8,909 bases of DNA from contig JAJAYS010000044.1 of the NCBI GenBank assembly GCA_026786065.1, positions 1-8,909 of the forward strand. Reading direction: 5' to 3'. Both the position numbers and the translations under genes were made by a program. Origin of the DNA: Polaromonas sp. Its GTDB lineage: Bacteria; Pseudomonadota; Gammaproteobacteria; Burkholderiales; Burkholderiaceae_C. Positions 1-7,402 of this stretch are shown here, piece after piece; positions within the stretch are counted from its first letter, which is position 1; the number at the start of each line of letters is the position of its first letter. The notes below the pieces were generated by a model, which was given only the letters and a program-made list of their open reading frames with translations, searched no databases and was not told where the DNA came from.

Positions 1-103
1 CAACAGCTAAATCGAAAAAATTTCCATCGTAATTTGTTGCCGGGCGTCCGCCGGGAGATGTGCTTTGGAGGTGCGCGCGTCGGCCCTGCCTGCCGCCATC
101 AGA

Positions 104-142
104 GGGGGGGGGCGGCTGGGCCGGGAAGCGGAGGGGGAAGGG
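104..142 (+). other. Putative G-quadruplex motif / C-rich 3' flank of the binding-protein gene
   Basis: Five G-tracts lie in a row on the plus strand: a run of nine G at 104-112, then GGG at 118-120, GGG at 123-125, five G at 133-137 and GGG at 140-142. The loops between them are 5, 2, 7 and 2 nt, which fits the usual G3+N1-7 pattern. The motif abuts the stop codon of the minus-strand binding-protein gene. In that transcript the same stretch is very C-rich and G-poor, which resembles a Rho-utilisation site more than an intrinsic terminator. The pattern is seen directly; any quadruplex or Rho role is inference. The nine-G run is also a likely place for sequencing length errors. Confidence 0.4.
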
Positions 143-1381
143 TCAGCCGGCGCTGCGCTTCATCTGGCAGCTGGTCGGCGTGCTCGACACATACGGGTCC
201 ATCTGCTTGACCGGCGCAAAGGTGTAGCCGGTGTTCTCGACGTTGGTCGGGTTGGCTTTATCGACCTTCTGCCATTTTGTGATGAACATCGACTGCTGCA
301 GCTGATGATCGCTCTTGCGCATTTGCACCTCGCCGGCAAAGCTAGCGAAAGTCAGGCCTTCAAGCGCTGCGGCAACCTTGACCGGATCGCTCGATTTCGC
401 CTTGGCAATCGCCGCGCCCATCAGGCCGATGCCGTTGTAGGTCGCGTAGGTGTAGTAGTCGTCGTTGAATTTCTTTCTGTAGTCGGCGACCATCGCGCCG
501 ATCTCGCCGCCCTGGTTGGAGTGGCCGTAGCCGACCTGATAGACCTCGCTGTCACCACCCGCAGCCAGCACAGTCGGCGTGCCGGTGACCTGCGCATAGT
601 AGGTGTACATCGGCAGCTTTAACCCGGAGTCGTTCAGCGCCTTGACGAACAGCGTCAGGTCGGCGCCCCAGTTGCCGGTGACGATGGTGTCGGCACCGGA
701 CTGCTTGATTTTGGCCACGTAGGGCGCGAAATCTTTGACCTGGCCAAGCGGGTGCAGGTCTTCACCGACAATTTTTACGTCGCTGCGCTTGCGCGCAATG
801 CCTTCCTTGAAGAACTTGGCGACCTGCTGGCCGTGCGAATAGTTCTGGTTGAGCAGATAGACGTTTTTGATCTTGGGCTGGTCCTTCATGAAGGTGGTGA
901 GCGCCTCCATCTTCATGCTGGTGTCGGCGTCGAGCCGGAAGTGCCAGTAGTCGCACTTCTCGTTGGTCAGCGCCGGGTCCACCGCTGCGTAATTGAGAAA
1001 CACGACTTCTTTGCCGGGGTTGCGCTCGTTGTGCTTGCTCACCGCGTCGGAAATGGCCAGAGCCGCGCCAGAGCCGTTGCCCTGGGTCACGTAGCGAAAG
1101 CCTTGATCGATCGCGGCCTTCAGCGAATTCAGGCTCTCCTGCGGCGAGCCTTTGTTGTCGAAGCCGGTGACCTCGAACTTGACACCAGCCGGGTTTTTGG
1201 CCCCGCTCATGCGATCGGCCGCGAACTGCCAGCTCTTGAGCTGGTTTTGTCCCACGTTGGCGAACGGGCCTGAAAGCGGATCGATGAAAGCGATCTTGAC
1301 GGTCTCACCTTTTTGGGCGAATGCAGCGCCAGCCCAGATAAAAAAAGCGCAAGCAGCTACTTTTTTGATAGCGAATGACAT
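143..1381 (-). CDS. Branched-chain amino acid-type (HAAT) ABC transporter substrate-binding protein
   Basis: Periplasmic receptor of a LivK-like ABC importer (peripla_BP_6 fold). It captures a small solute and delivers it to LivH/LivM-type permeases. The 412-residue length is normal for the family. Residues 1-22 form a classic Sec signal peptide: two lysines, a hydrophobic core, and cleavage after AFA before Gln23. The mature protein opens with an IAFIDPLSGPFANVG stretch (30-44) and has GNGSGAALA at 101-109 and a ligand-lobe segment YAAVDPALTN at 131-140. Two cysteines, C143 and C405, could form a disulfide. The open frame extends upstream to 1498, but the ATG at 1381 is chosen because the signal peptide starts there and GAAGGA-like Shine-Dalgarno bases (GAAGGA at 1395-1390) lie 8 nt upstream. 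It follows the acyl-CoA ligase gene on the same strand, so it may be co-transcribed. Many proteins of this subfamily are named for branched-chain amino acids without proof, and a neighbouring CoA ligase raises the option of an organic or aromatic acid ligand. The family is sure; the ligand is unknown. Confidence 0.93.
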   Translation of the reverse strand: MSFAIKKVAACAFFIWAGAAFAQKGETVKIAFIDPLSGPFANVGQNQLKSWQFAADRMSGAKNPAGVKFEVTGFDNKGSPQESLNSLKAAIDQGFRYVTQGNGSGAALAISDAVSKHNERNPGKEVVFLNYAAVDPALTNEKCDYWHFRLDADTSMKMEALTTFMKDQPKIKNVYLLNQNYSHGQQVAKFFKEGIARKRSDVKIVGEDLHPLGQVKDFAPYVAKIKQSGADTIVTGNWGADLTLFVKALNDSGLKLPMYTYYAQVTGTPTVLAAGGDSEVYQVGYGHSNQGGEIGAMVADYRKKFNDDYYTYATYNGIGLMGAAIAKAKSSDPVKVAAALEGLTFASFAGEVQMRKSDHQLQQSMFITKWQKVDKANPTNVENTGYTFAPVKQMDPYVSSTPTSCQMKRSAG

Positions 1382-1546
1382 GGGGCAGATCCTTCGTAGT
1401 GGTGGCTGAGCGTATCGGGTTTTGCTGGCGCAGCGAGTCAGGGAATGCCCGAACTCCCACCCTTTCAAACCCGGAGTCAACAAACCCGCGCCATGCATCG
1501 GTGCGGGGGGGCAACCATGAATCTCGCCGCCGGGAAAGCGGGATGG
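1382..1546 (-). other. 165-bp intergenic gap between the CoA ligase and the binding-protein gene
   Basis: Both flanking genes are on the minus strand. I see the Shine-Dalgarno of the downstream gene but no convincing hairpin followed by a T-run after the ligase stop, and no good -35/-10 pair. A TTGACT hexamer occurs on the minus strand but lacks a matching -10. A seven-G run lies at 1504-1510 on the plus strand. The two genes may be one transcript or the gap may hold a weak internal promoter; the sequence does not decide this. Confidence 0.35.
1390..1395 (-). promoter_or_regulatory. Ribosome binding site of the HAAT binding-protein gene
   Basis: Reading the minus strand, GAAGGA lies 8 nt before the ATG at 1381. 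It supports this start over the longer open frame that reaches 1498, whose extra 39 residues do not look like a secretion signal. Confidence 0.65.
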
Positions 1547-3175
1547 TCAGGTCTGCGGCAAGGTGTAGTCGCGCAGCATTTCGCGCAAGCGGGTCTTGAG
1601 CATTTTCCCGGTCGCACCCAGCGGAATTGCTTCGACGAAAACCACGTCGTCGGGCACCTGCCATTTCGCAATCCTGCCTTCATAGAAGTGCAGCAGCTCA
1701 TCCTTGCTCACATCCATTCCCGGTCGCTTGACCACCACGACGACCGGTCGCTCGTCCCACTTTGGATGCGGCATGCCGATACAGGCGGCCATAGCCACAG
1801 CCGGATGCGCGACCGCGATGTTCTCGACATCGATGGAGCTGATCCACTCACCGCCAGACTTGATCACGTCTTTGCTGCGGTCGGTGATTTGCAGGTAGCC
1901 GTCGGAGTCGATGGTGCCGACATCGCCGGTCGGAAACCAGCCATCGACCAGCGGGTCGCCGCCCTCGCCCTTGAAATAGCTGCGCACCACCCACGGACCC
2001 CGCACATGCAGGTCGCCAAAGGTTTTCCCGTCCCACGGAAGCTCGGCGCCCTCGGCATCAACGATTTTCATGTCGACCCCGTAAATCGCCCGCCCCTGCT
2101 TCAAGCGAATCCGCATTTTCTCGTCGGGCGGCAAGGCGTCGTGCTTGTTTTTCAGGGTGCACAGGGTGCCCAGCGGGCTCATCTCGGTCATGCCCCAGGC
2201 ATGCAGCACCTCGACACCGTAGTCCTCGTTGAAGGCCTGAATCATGGCCGGCGGACAGGCCGAACCACCGATAACGGTGCGGCGCAGCGTCGAGAACTTC
2301 AGGCCAACCGGCTTCATGTGGCCGAGCAGCATCTGCCAGACCGTCGGCACGCCGGCGGCGTAGCTGACTTTTTCGGATTCGATCAGCTCATAGATCGATT
2401 TCCCGTCGAGCGCGGGCCCGGGGAAAACCAGCTTCGCGCCGGTCAGCGCGGCCGAATACGGAATACCCCAGGCATTGACGTGGAACATCGGGACCACCGG
2501 CAGAATCGCGTCGCGCGCCGAAATCGACATGACATCGGGCAAGGCGGCGGCATAGGCATGCAGCGTGCTGGAACGATGGCTGTAGAGTGCGGCCTTGGGG
2601 TTGCCGGTGGTGCCGCTGGTGTAGCAAAGGCTGGAGGCGGTGTTTTCGTCAAAGCTGGGCCAGCGGTACTCGGTCGACTGCTGGCCGATCCAGGCGTCGT
2701 AACTCTGCAGCCCGGGGATGCCGGAGTCGGCCGGCAGCTTGTCGGCAGCGCACAGAGCGATGTAGTGCTTGATACTGGTGCACCGGCCCTGCACCGCCTG
2801 CACCAGCGGCAAAAAAGTTAGGTCGAAGCAGAGCACCTGGTCTTCGGCGTGGTTCGCGATCCAGGCGACCTGGTCCGGGTGAAGACGCGGATTGAGGGTG
2901 TGCAGCACCCGGCCCGAACCGCTGACGCCGTAATACAGCTCGAAGTGGCGGTAGCCGTTCCAGGCCAGCGTAGCAACCCGGTCGCCAAAGGCCAGACCGA
3001 GCTGGTCCAGCGCATTGGCAACCTGGCGCGAGCGGCTGGCCGCCTCTTTGTAGGTGTAGCGGTGAAGGTCGCCTTCGACCCGGCGTGAAACGATTTCAGC
3101 GTCGCCGTGATGGCGTTCGGCGAATTCGATCAGGCCGGAGATCAACAGGGGCTGGTTTTGCATCAAGCCGAGCAT
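1547..3175 (-). CDS. Acyl-CoA synthetase, AMP-binding family (DmdB / medium-chain fatty-acid type)
   Basis: Activates a carboxylic acid in two steps: ATP-dependent acyl-adenylate formation, then thioester transfer to CoA. The 542-residue length is normal. All landmark motifs of the ANL superfamily are visible: the phosphate-binding loop [10 protein letters not shown] at 185-194, the WGMTEMSP motif at 327-334, TGD at 416-418, the [12 protein letters not shown] hinge region at 433-444, and the C-terminal ATGKMLK segment whose K524 matches the adenylation lysine. The N-terminus ([22 protein letters not shown]) resembles proteins annotated as 3-(methylthio)propionyl-CoA ligase (DmdB) or medium/long-chain fatty-acid CoA ligase. 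These cannot be told apart by eye, so no symbol is given. The start at 3175 has AGGA 7 nt upstream on the minus strand; Met5 is the only close alternative. It is cytoplasmic, divergent from selO, and upstream of a solute-binding-protein gene, which suggests activation of an imported acid or beta-oxidation input. No defects were seen. Confidence 0.93.
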   Translation of the reverse strand: MLGLMQNQPLLISGLIEFAERHHGDAEIVSRRVEGDLHRYTYKEAASRSRQVANALDQLGLAFGDRVATLAWNGYRHFELYYGVSGSGRVLHTLNPRLHPDQVAWIANHAEDQVLCFDLTFLPLVQAVQGRCTSIKHYIALCAADKLPADSGIPGLQSYDAWIGQQSTEYRWPSFDENTASSLCYTSGTTGNPKAALYSHRSSTLHAYAAALPDVMSISARDAILPVVPMFHVNAWGIPYSAALTGAKLVFPGPALDGKSIYELIESEKVSYAAGVPTVWQMLLGHMKPVGLKFSTLRRTVIGGSACPPAMIQAFNEDYGVEVLHAWGMTEMSPLGTLCTLKNKHDALPPDEKMRIRLKQGRAIYGVDMKIVDAEGAELPWDGKTFGDLHVRGPWVVRSYFKGEGGDPLVDGWFPTGDVGTIDSDGYLQITDRSKDVIKSGGEWISSIDVENIAVAHPAVAMAACIGMPHPKWDERPVVVVVKRPGMDVSKDELLHFYEGRIAKWQVPDDVVFVEAIPLGATGKMLKTRLREMLRDYTLPQT

Positions 3176-3346
3176 GGGAATGTCCTAAACGGGAAAGTGA
3201 TGGAAGGGTAAGGCGGCCGGGAACTGCATGGGGATTGCATGGGAATCCCGCGAAAATCGCTCAAATGATGCCGCAAGCCGATTCGGCCGCCATGCGGGAT
3301 TGCCCGTGACTGCGCAGGTCCAAGTCGGCTGCGAGACAATTTGGCA
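3176..3346. promoter_or_regulatory. Divergent promoter region with direct and inverted repeats
   Basis: This 171-bp gap separates the leftward CoA ligase gene from the rightward selO, so both promoters are expected here. TGCATGGG occurs twice, at 3225-3232 and 3236-3243, with starts 11 nt apart (about one helical turn). GGGATT at 3231-3236 and AATCCC at 3244-3249 form an inverted repeat with a 7-nt gap. GCGA/TCGC arms flank AAA at 3250-3260. A near-perfect palindrome GCCGATTCGGC sits at 3277-3287 inside CCGCA (3271-3275) and TGCGG (3293-3297) arms. No strong sigma-70 -35/-10 pair was found. An operator function is inference from repeat geometry and position only. Confidence 0.4.
3183..3186 (-). 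promoter_or_regulatory. Ribosome binding site of the acyl-CoA synthetase gene
   Basis: AGGA on the minus strand, 7 nt before the ATG at 3175. It favours the first Met over the in-frame Met5. Confidence 0.6.
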
Positions 3347-4867
3347 ATGACTGCTTCTCACCCGCTTGATTCCGGAGTTTTGGCGCCGGCCCCCTTCTCT
3401 CCGCACCTGGGGGTCGCGGCGGCGTCCGATCCAGTCTGGCGTAACCGCTTTGCGAGTCTGGGTGACCGTTTTTACACGCGCTTGCAAGCCCAGCCGTTGC
3501 CGGACCCGATCTGGGTCAGCCGCAATCGGGCACTGGCGCGTGAACTTGGACTCGAAGAGCCGTGGTTCGCCTCGCAGCTGGCGCTTGACGCGTTCACCGG
3601 TAATGTGCGACTTCCCGGCTCCGACCCGCTGGCGAGCGTGTACAGCGGCCCCCAGTTCGGGCAATGGGCCGGACAGTTGGGCGATGGCCGGGCTTTGCTG
3701 CTCGGCGAGATCGAGACGCCGGTCGGCGGCATCGAGCTGCAACTTAAAGGTGCAGGCCGCACGCCCTACTCCCGCATGGGCGATGGCCGGGCGGTGCTGC
3801 GCAGCTCCATCCGGGAATATTTGTGTTCCGAAGCCATGCACGGCCTGGGCATTCCGACGACGCGGGCGCTGTGCATCACCGCCTCCGATGCCCCAGTGCG
3901 GCGGGAAGAAATCGAAACGGCGGCGGTCGTGACGCGCACCGCGCCCAGCTTCATCCGTTTCGGTCATTTCGAGCATTTCAGCTACACCGATCCGCCGCCC
4001 GAGCTGAAAGCGCGGGCCGACTTCGTGATCGACAGCTTTTACGCCGAATGCCGGGCGGCGGCCGACCCCTATGCTGCGTTGCTTCAGGCTGTCAGCGAGC
4101 GCACCGCGCACCTGATGGCGGCCTGGCAAGCAGCCGGGTTCTGTCATGGCGTGATGAACACCGACAACATGAGCATCCTGGGTCTGACTTTAGACTACGG
4201 CCCGTTCCAGTTTCTCGACGCTTTCGTGCCAGGGCATATCTGCAACCATTCGGACAGCGAGGGCCGTTACGCCTACAACCGCCAGCCCAACATGGCGTAC
4301 TGGAATCTGTTTTGTCTGGGTCAGGCGCTGCTGCCCCTGATCGGCGACCAGGAGCGAGCGCTGGCAGCGCTCGAGTCTTACAAAACGGTTTTCCCGGCCG
4401 CGCTGCAGACCCGCATGCGTGCCAAGCTCGGTCTGCCAGACGCTCATCCAGAGGACCAGGCCCTGATCGAGGACACCTTCAAGCTGCTCGCCCGCAACCG
4501 CGTGGACTACCCGATTTTCTGGCGCAGGCTGTGCGCATTTACGCCGCAAAGCGGTCACGACCCGGTGCGCGACCTGTTCTTCGACCGGCAGTCTTTCGAC
4601 GCCTGGGCGCTACGATATTCGGAGCGTATAACGCCCGTAAACAGGTCGATTCGGGCCGATTTAATGCTGAGAACCAATCCAAAATACGTGTTGCGCAACC
4701 ATCTGGGCGAGCAGGCCATCCGGGCGGCGAAGCTGAAAGATTTCTCCAGCGTCGAAAGCCTGCTGCAGGTGCTTCAGGCGCCCTTTGACGCGCATACAGA
4801 CCATGACGAACTGGCTGGCTTTCCGCCCGACTGGGCGGCGGGCATCGAGATCAGTTGCAGCTCCTAA
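3347..4867 (+). CDS. selO: Protein adenylyltransferase SelO (YdiU/UPF0061 pseudokinase)
   Basis: Transfers AMP from ATP to Ser/Thr/Tyr hydroxyls of proteins, using a kinase fold that binds ATP in flipped orientation. It is linked in E. coli to oxidative stress and protein glutathionylation. The 506 residues carry the hallmark blocks: [18 protein letters not shown] at 99-116, [18 protein letters not shown] from 132, and [12 protein letters not shown] before DYGPF. With a constant offset of 21 from the Pseudomonas syringae enzyme as I recall it (K113, E136, R176, D252, N253, D262), the equivalents are K134, E157, R197, D273, N274 and D283, and all are present. C299 (ICNHSD) and C504 in the terminal SCSS match the redox disulfide pair of E. 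coli SelO. C504 is third from the end, where animal SELENOO carries selenocysteine. Start: the ATG at 3347 is chosen, though a TTG at 3341 is in frame and only a weak GAG lies upstream (3333-3335). It is 32 bp ahead of msrB and probably co-transcribed with it. A short AT-richer patch near 4610-4690 keeps the frame. Confidence 0.96.
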   Translation: MTASHPLDSGVLAPAPFSPHLGVAAASDPVWRNRFASLGDRFYTRLQAQPLPDPIWVSRNRALARELGLEEPWFASQLALDAFTGNVRLPGSDPLASVYSGPQFGQWAGQLGDGRALLLGEIETPVGGIELQLKGAGRTPYSRMGDGRAVLRSSIREYLCSEAMHGLGIPTTRALCITASDAPVRREEIETAAVVTRTAPSFIRFGHFEHFSYTDPPPELKARADFVIDSFYAECRAAADPYAALLQAVSERTAHLMAAWQAAGFCHGVMNTDNMSILGLTLDYGPFQFLDAFVPGHICNHSDSEGRYAYNRQPNMAYWNLFCLGQALLPLIGDQERALAALESYKTVFPAALQTRMRAKLGLPDAHPEDQALIEDTFKLLARNRVDYPIFWRRLCAFTPQSGHDPVRDLFFDRQSFDAWALRYSERITPVNRSIRADLMLRTNPKYVLRNHLGEQAIRAAKLKDFSSVESLLQVLQAPFDAHTDHDELAGFPPDWAAGIEISCSS

Positions 4868-4899
4868 TTTTTTCATCCCGTTGTTGAAATGGAACCACC

Positions 4900-5313
4900 A
4901 TGACTGCCAAGATCCAGAAAACCGATGCCGAATGGAAAGCGCTGCTGAAAGACAAGGGCGCAGAGCCGATGGCGTTCGAGGTGACACGCCATGCGGCGAC
5001 CGAAAGGCCTTTCACCGGCAAATACGACCGCAACCGCGCAGACGGCACCTACCAGTGCATTTGCTGCGGCGCCGCGCTGTTCGACTCGTCCACGAAGTTC
5101 GACGCTGGGTGTGGTTGGCCGAGTTTCTCCCGGGAAGTGCGTCCCGGAGCCATCGAGGAACATGTTGACCAAGCGCACGGCATGACACGCACTGAAACCG
5201 TCTGCGGCCAGTGCGGCGCGCATTTGGGCCATGTTTTCCCGGACGGCCCGACCGAGACCGGCCTGCGTTACTGCATGAATTCGGCTTCGCTGGATTTCAA
5301 GCCGAAAGTATAA
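4900..5313 (+). CDS. msrB: Peptide-methionine (R)-S-oxide reductase MsrB
   Basis: Reduces the R epimer of methionine sulfoxide in proteins, with thioredoxin as the usual reductant. The 137-residue, single-domain form has no signal peptide, so it acts in the cytoplasm. The zinc-binding cysteines are visible as C53/C56 (YQCICCG) and C102/C105 (CGQCG). The catalytic cysteine is C125 in [10 protein letters not shown]71 in the DAGCGWPSF segment is at the position that serves as resolving cysteine in many MsrB enzymes. [10 protein letters not shown] at 108-117 is the family signature. A weak GGA (4891-4893) lies 6 nt before the ATG; translation may be helped by the preceding selO, whose stop is 32 bp upstream. 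The gene ends just before a strong terminator, making selO-msrB a likely two-gene transcript. Both proteins have a redox-active cysteine at a place where animal homologues (SELENOO, MSRB1) use selenocysteine. Confidence 0.97.
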   Translation: MTAKIQKTDAEWKALLKDKGAEPMAFEVTRHAATERPFTGKYDRNRADGTYQCICCGAALFDSSTKFDAGCGWPSFSREVRPGAIEEHVDQAHGMTRTETVCGQCGAHLGHVFPDGPTETGLRYCMNSASLDFKPKV

Positions 5314-5370
5314 GAGCCCCCACGCTCCCCACTGCGTGTGGTTCGCTGCCCTGCGAGGGGGCGCTTTTTT
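5314..5370 (+). terminator. Rho-independent terminator after msrB, possibly a dispersed genomic element
   Basis: Immediately after the msrB stop, GCCCCC (5316-5321) pairs with GGGGGC (5357-5362). The pairing extends past one mismatch to AAG/CTT and is followed by six T at 5365-5370. The large loop holds a second hairpin, CACGC...GCGTG (5321-5338 region). This compound form resembles intergenic terminator-like repeats that I recall as frequent in Comamonadaceae genomes; only one copy is in the window, so repetition cannot be shown here. Confidence 0.8.
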
Positions 5371-5687
5371 CCTCGGGGCGGCTCTTCGGAAAACCGGACC
5401 ATCGCGCAAAGTGGTCCCGGGATTGGGTTGATTCCTTATCAGTTCAGCACGCGGTTCGCGATGGGTAGCGAGTGTGGTTTTCCCGACCGGCGGTCGGCAT
5501 GACCGTTCGCCGCGTGGGCCATGCAGCAAAAGTGTCGAAAATCTGGCTTGGCTTTTGCGTGTGCATAATTTGTGTGGCAAACAGGGGCACGGCAGTCACG
5601 CCGCGGTGCCGATCGATCTTTGTCAACCGCGCTCATTCCCCTACCGCTTCTTCCCGGCTGCGGTTCATCTTCACTGACCCACATCTC
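5371..5687 (+). promoter_or_regulatory. Noncoding region upstream of the DUF1028-peptide transporter operon
   Basis: About 317 bp without a credible gene. GGACCA (5396-5401) and TGGTCC (5412-5417) form a hairpin with a 10-nt loop and no T-run. GCAAAAG (5526-5532) and CTTTTGC (5552-5558) form a 7-bp inverted repeat with a 19-nt gap, and CATAAT, one base off the -10 consensus, follows at 5564-5569. No clear -35 lies at the right distance, so an activator-dependent promoter is possible. The frame of the next gene stays open back to 5472, but the translated stretch has no DUF1028 similarity that I recognise. Promoter assignment is inference. Confidence 0.4.
5526..5569 (+). promoter_or_regulatory. 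Inverted repeat next to a candidate -10 box
   Basis: Perfect 7-bp arms GCAAAAG and CTTTTGC lie 26 nt apart start to start, ending 5 nt before CATAAT (5564-5569). The layout fits a regulator site overlapping the -35 region of a promoter for the operon that begins at 5688. A chance repeat in this length of DNA cannot be excluded. Confidence 0.3.
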
Positions 5688-6413
5688 ATGACCTGGTCCA
5701 TCGTTGCACTAGACAGCTCCGGCGCCTTGGGCGTGGCCATCGCAAGCCGGTTTTTCGCCGTCGGTGCGCTGTGCCCGCATGCGCGCAGCGGAGTCGGGGC
5801 CTTGTCCACGCAGGCGCTGATGAATCCGCTGCTGCCCGCTCCCGCGCTGGAGGCCATGGCGCAGCAGCGCGAGCCCGCCGCGTTGCTGCGGGACCTGCTG
5901 GCCGCCGATCCGGGCAGGTCGCAGCGCCAGCTTCACATGGTCGATGCACAGGGTCGCGTTGCCGCGCACACGGGGGAAGCCTGCGTCGACTGGTGCGGCC
6001 ACGCGATCCATCCAAATTTTTCGGTCGCCGGCAACATGCTGGCAGGCCCGCAAGTCATTGCTGCGACGGCTGAGAGCTACGTGAACGGCAGCAAGCTGCC
6101 CTTCGCTGAACGGCTGATCCGCGCGATGGCGGCTGGCGAGGCGGCCGGGGGCGACAAGCGCGGCAAGCAGTCGGCCGCGCTGCTGATCTACAGCGGGCAG
6201 GACTATGCCGCGCTGGATCTGCGGGTCGATGACCATCCAGACCCGCTGGTCGAACTGCGCCGTTTGTACGACGTGAGTCTGGAACGCTTTCAGCCGTTCG
6301 TCGCGTGTCTGGCGACGCGCGAACGCCCGGGCGGCACGATAGACCGACAGCTTATCGAAGCGGAAATTGCCCGTTTTCATGCCGACCGTCAACGCGCCGG
6401 GATCGGTGCATGA
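5688..6413 (+). CDS. DUF1028 family protein, putative Ntn-hydrolase
   Basis: A 241-residue protein of the DUF1028 family, assigned to the N-terminal nucleophile hydrolase superfamily; its substrate is not established. The start at ATG 5688 is chosen because the family begins MTxSIVA, as here (MTWSIVALD), although the frame is open back to 5472 and no good Shine-Dalgarno precedes it. Thr2 would become the N-terminal nucleophile after Met removal, which is inference. Family landmarks include GVGALSTQAL (35-44), NMLAG (116-120), the conserved GDKRGKQSAALL (155-166) and RVDDHPDPLVELRRL (179-193), the last two being the most diagnostic. There is no signal peptide or membrane segment, so it is probably cytoplasmic. 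Its TGA overlaps the ATG of the ABC ATPase gene by 4 nt (ATGA, 6410-6413), making it the first cistron of a peptide-transport operon. The context suggests hydrolysis of an imported peptide-like compound. Confidence 0.88.
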   Translation: MTWSIVALDSSGALGVAIASRFFAVGALCPHARSGVGALSTQALMNPLLPAPALEAMAQQREPAALLRDLLAADPGRSQRQLHMVDAQGRVAAHTGEACVDWCGHAIHPNFSVAGNMLAGPQVIAATAESYVNGSKLPFAERLIRAMAAGEAAGGDKRGKQSAALLIYSGQDYAALDLRVDDHPDPLVELRRLYDVSLERFQPFVACLATRERPGGTIDRQLIEAEIARFHADRQRAGIGA

Positions 6414-7402
6414 GCGCATTGCTCGAAGTCCGGAACCTGACGACGCGCTTCAAGGTCGAGGGCGGTGAGTTCACTGCGGTCGACGGTGTCAGTTTTTCGG
6501 TCAAGGCGGGCCGTACGCTGGGCATCGTCGGTGAATCGGGATGCGGCAAAAGCGTGACCTCCCTGTCGATCATGGGCCTGTTGCCCAAAGGCCAGGGGCG
6601 CATCGCGGGGGGATCCATCGACTTCGACGGCGTCGATCTCGCGCAATTGCCGCAGAAGGCGTTGCGAGCCTTGCGTGGCAACCGGATCGCAATGATCTTC
6701 CAGGAGCCGATGACTTCGCTCAACCCCGCTTTCACGATCGGAAACCAGCTGATCGAAGGCATACGCTGCCACCGCGATCTCAGCCCGGAACAGGCACGCG
6801 AGCATGCGCTGGAGATGCTGCGCCGGGTGCGCATCCCGTCGCCCGAAAGGCGCATCGACGAGTACCCGCACAAGCTTTCGGGCGGGATGCGTCAACGCGT
6901 GATGATCGCGATGGCGTTGTCCTGCGAGCCCGCGCTGCTGATCGCCGACGAGCCGACCACCGCACTGGACGTAACCATCCAGGCGCAGGTGCTGGAGCTG
7001 ATGCGCACGTTGCGCGAGGAAACCGGCACCGCCATCATTCTGATCACGCACGACTTGGGTGTCATTGCAGAGCTGGCGGACGAGGTCGTCGTGATGTACG
7101 CCGGCCGGATCGTTGAACGCGCCAGCGTGGCCCGCCTTTTTGCAGAACCGCAGCACCCGTACACCATCGGCCTGCTGGGCTCGATTCCCAAGCTGCATCT
7201 GCAGCAGGACCGGCTCGCCGCCATCGAAGGACAGGTTCCCACGCCGATGAGTGTGATCGAGGGCTGCCGCTTCGCGCCGCGCTGCCCGTTCGCCGTCGAG
7301 CAATGTCGCGAAGCCCAGCCGCCGTTGGTCGATCTCGGCGATGGCCACGAAGCGGCGTGCTGGAGAGCGCCGCTGACCCCGTGGATGGAGCAAGCTGCGT
7401 GA
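6410..7402 (+). CDS. dppD: Dipeptide/oligopeptide ABC transporter ATP-binding protein (DppD-like)
   Basis: One of two ATPase subunits that power a peptide-family importer at the inner membrane. The 330 residues show a complete nucleotide-binding domain: Walker A GESGCGKS (41-48), Q-loop Q98 in QEPMTSLNP, signature LSGGMRQR (156-163), Walker B LLIADE (176-181) and H-loop H214. The C-terminal oligopeptide-transporter extension is present with four cysteines, C286, C292, C299 and C317 ([11 protein letters not shown] region), typical of DppD/OppD. The frame is open upstream to 6305, but the ATG at 6410 is chosen: it overlaps the DUF1028 stop as ATGA and begins the family-like [14 protein letters not shown]. 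Its own stop overlaps the next start. The symbol is nominal, because Dpp, Opp, Gsi and Ddp ATPases cannot be separated by eye and the substrate is unknown. Confidence 0.93.
   Translation: MSALLEVRNLTTRFKVEGGEFTAVDGVSFSVKAGRTLGIVGESGCGKSVTSLSIMGLLPKGQGRIAGGSIDFDGVDLAQLPQKALRALRGNRIAMIFQEPMTSLNPAFTIGNQLIEGIRCHRDLSPEQAREHALEMLRRVRIPSPERRIDEYPHKLSGGMRQRVMIAMALSCEPALLIADEPTTALDVTIQAQVLELMRTLREETGTAIILITHDLGVIAELADEVVVMYAGRIVERASVARLFAEPQHPYTIGLLGSIPKLHLQQDRLAAIEGQVPTPMSVIEGCRFAPRCPFAVEQCREAQPPLVDLGDGHEAACWRAPLTPWMEQAA

Noticed and set aside
1382..1498. 39-residue N-terminal extension of the binding protein
   Set aside because: The signal peptide and Shine-Dalgarno both point to the ATG at 1381.
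1504..1546. Possible terminator between the ligase and binding-protein genes
   Set aside because: Only a weak CCGC/GCGG pairing and no T-run on the minus strand.
1445..2821. Long plus-strand open frame (458 codons) opposite the acyl-CoA synthetase gene
   Set aside because: It is antisense to a gene with complete family motifs and its translation is rich in Arg, His and Gly without recognisable domains. High-GC coding DNA commonly leaves the opposite strand open.
3185..4147. Minus-strand open frame of 320 codons over the start of selO
   Set aside because: Antisense shadow of a gene with all catalytic residues intact; no family features in its translation.
3823..4788. Plus-strand open frame of 321 codons inside selO in another frame
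   Set aside because: selO motifs run uninterrupted through this span in the main frame, so there is no frameshift; the alternative frame is a composition shadow.
4873..5580. Minus-strand open frame across msrB and the following gap
   Set aside because: It overlaps msrB fully and crosses the terminator; its translation has no recognisable features.
5472..5687. 72-codon N-terminal extension of the DUF1028 gene
   Set aside because: The family starts MTxSIVA, matching ATG 5688; the extension lacks family similarity and overlaps the likely promoter.
6305..6409. Upstream start for the DppD-like gene inside DUF1028
   Set aside because: The ATG at 6410 gives the normal ATPase N-terminus and a standard 4-nt overlap; the longer form would add 35 unrelated residues.
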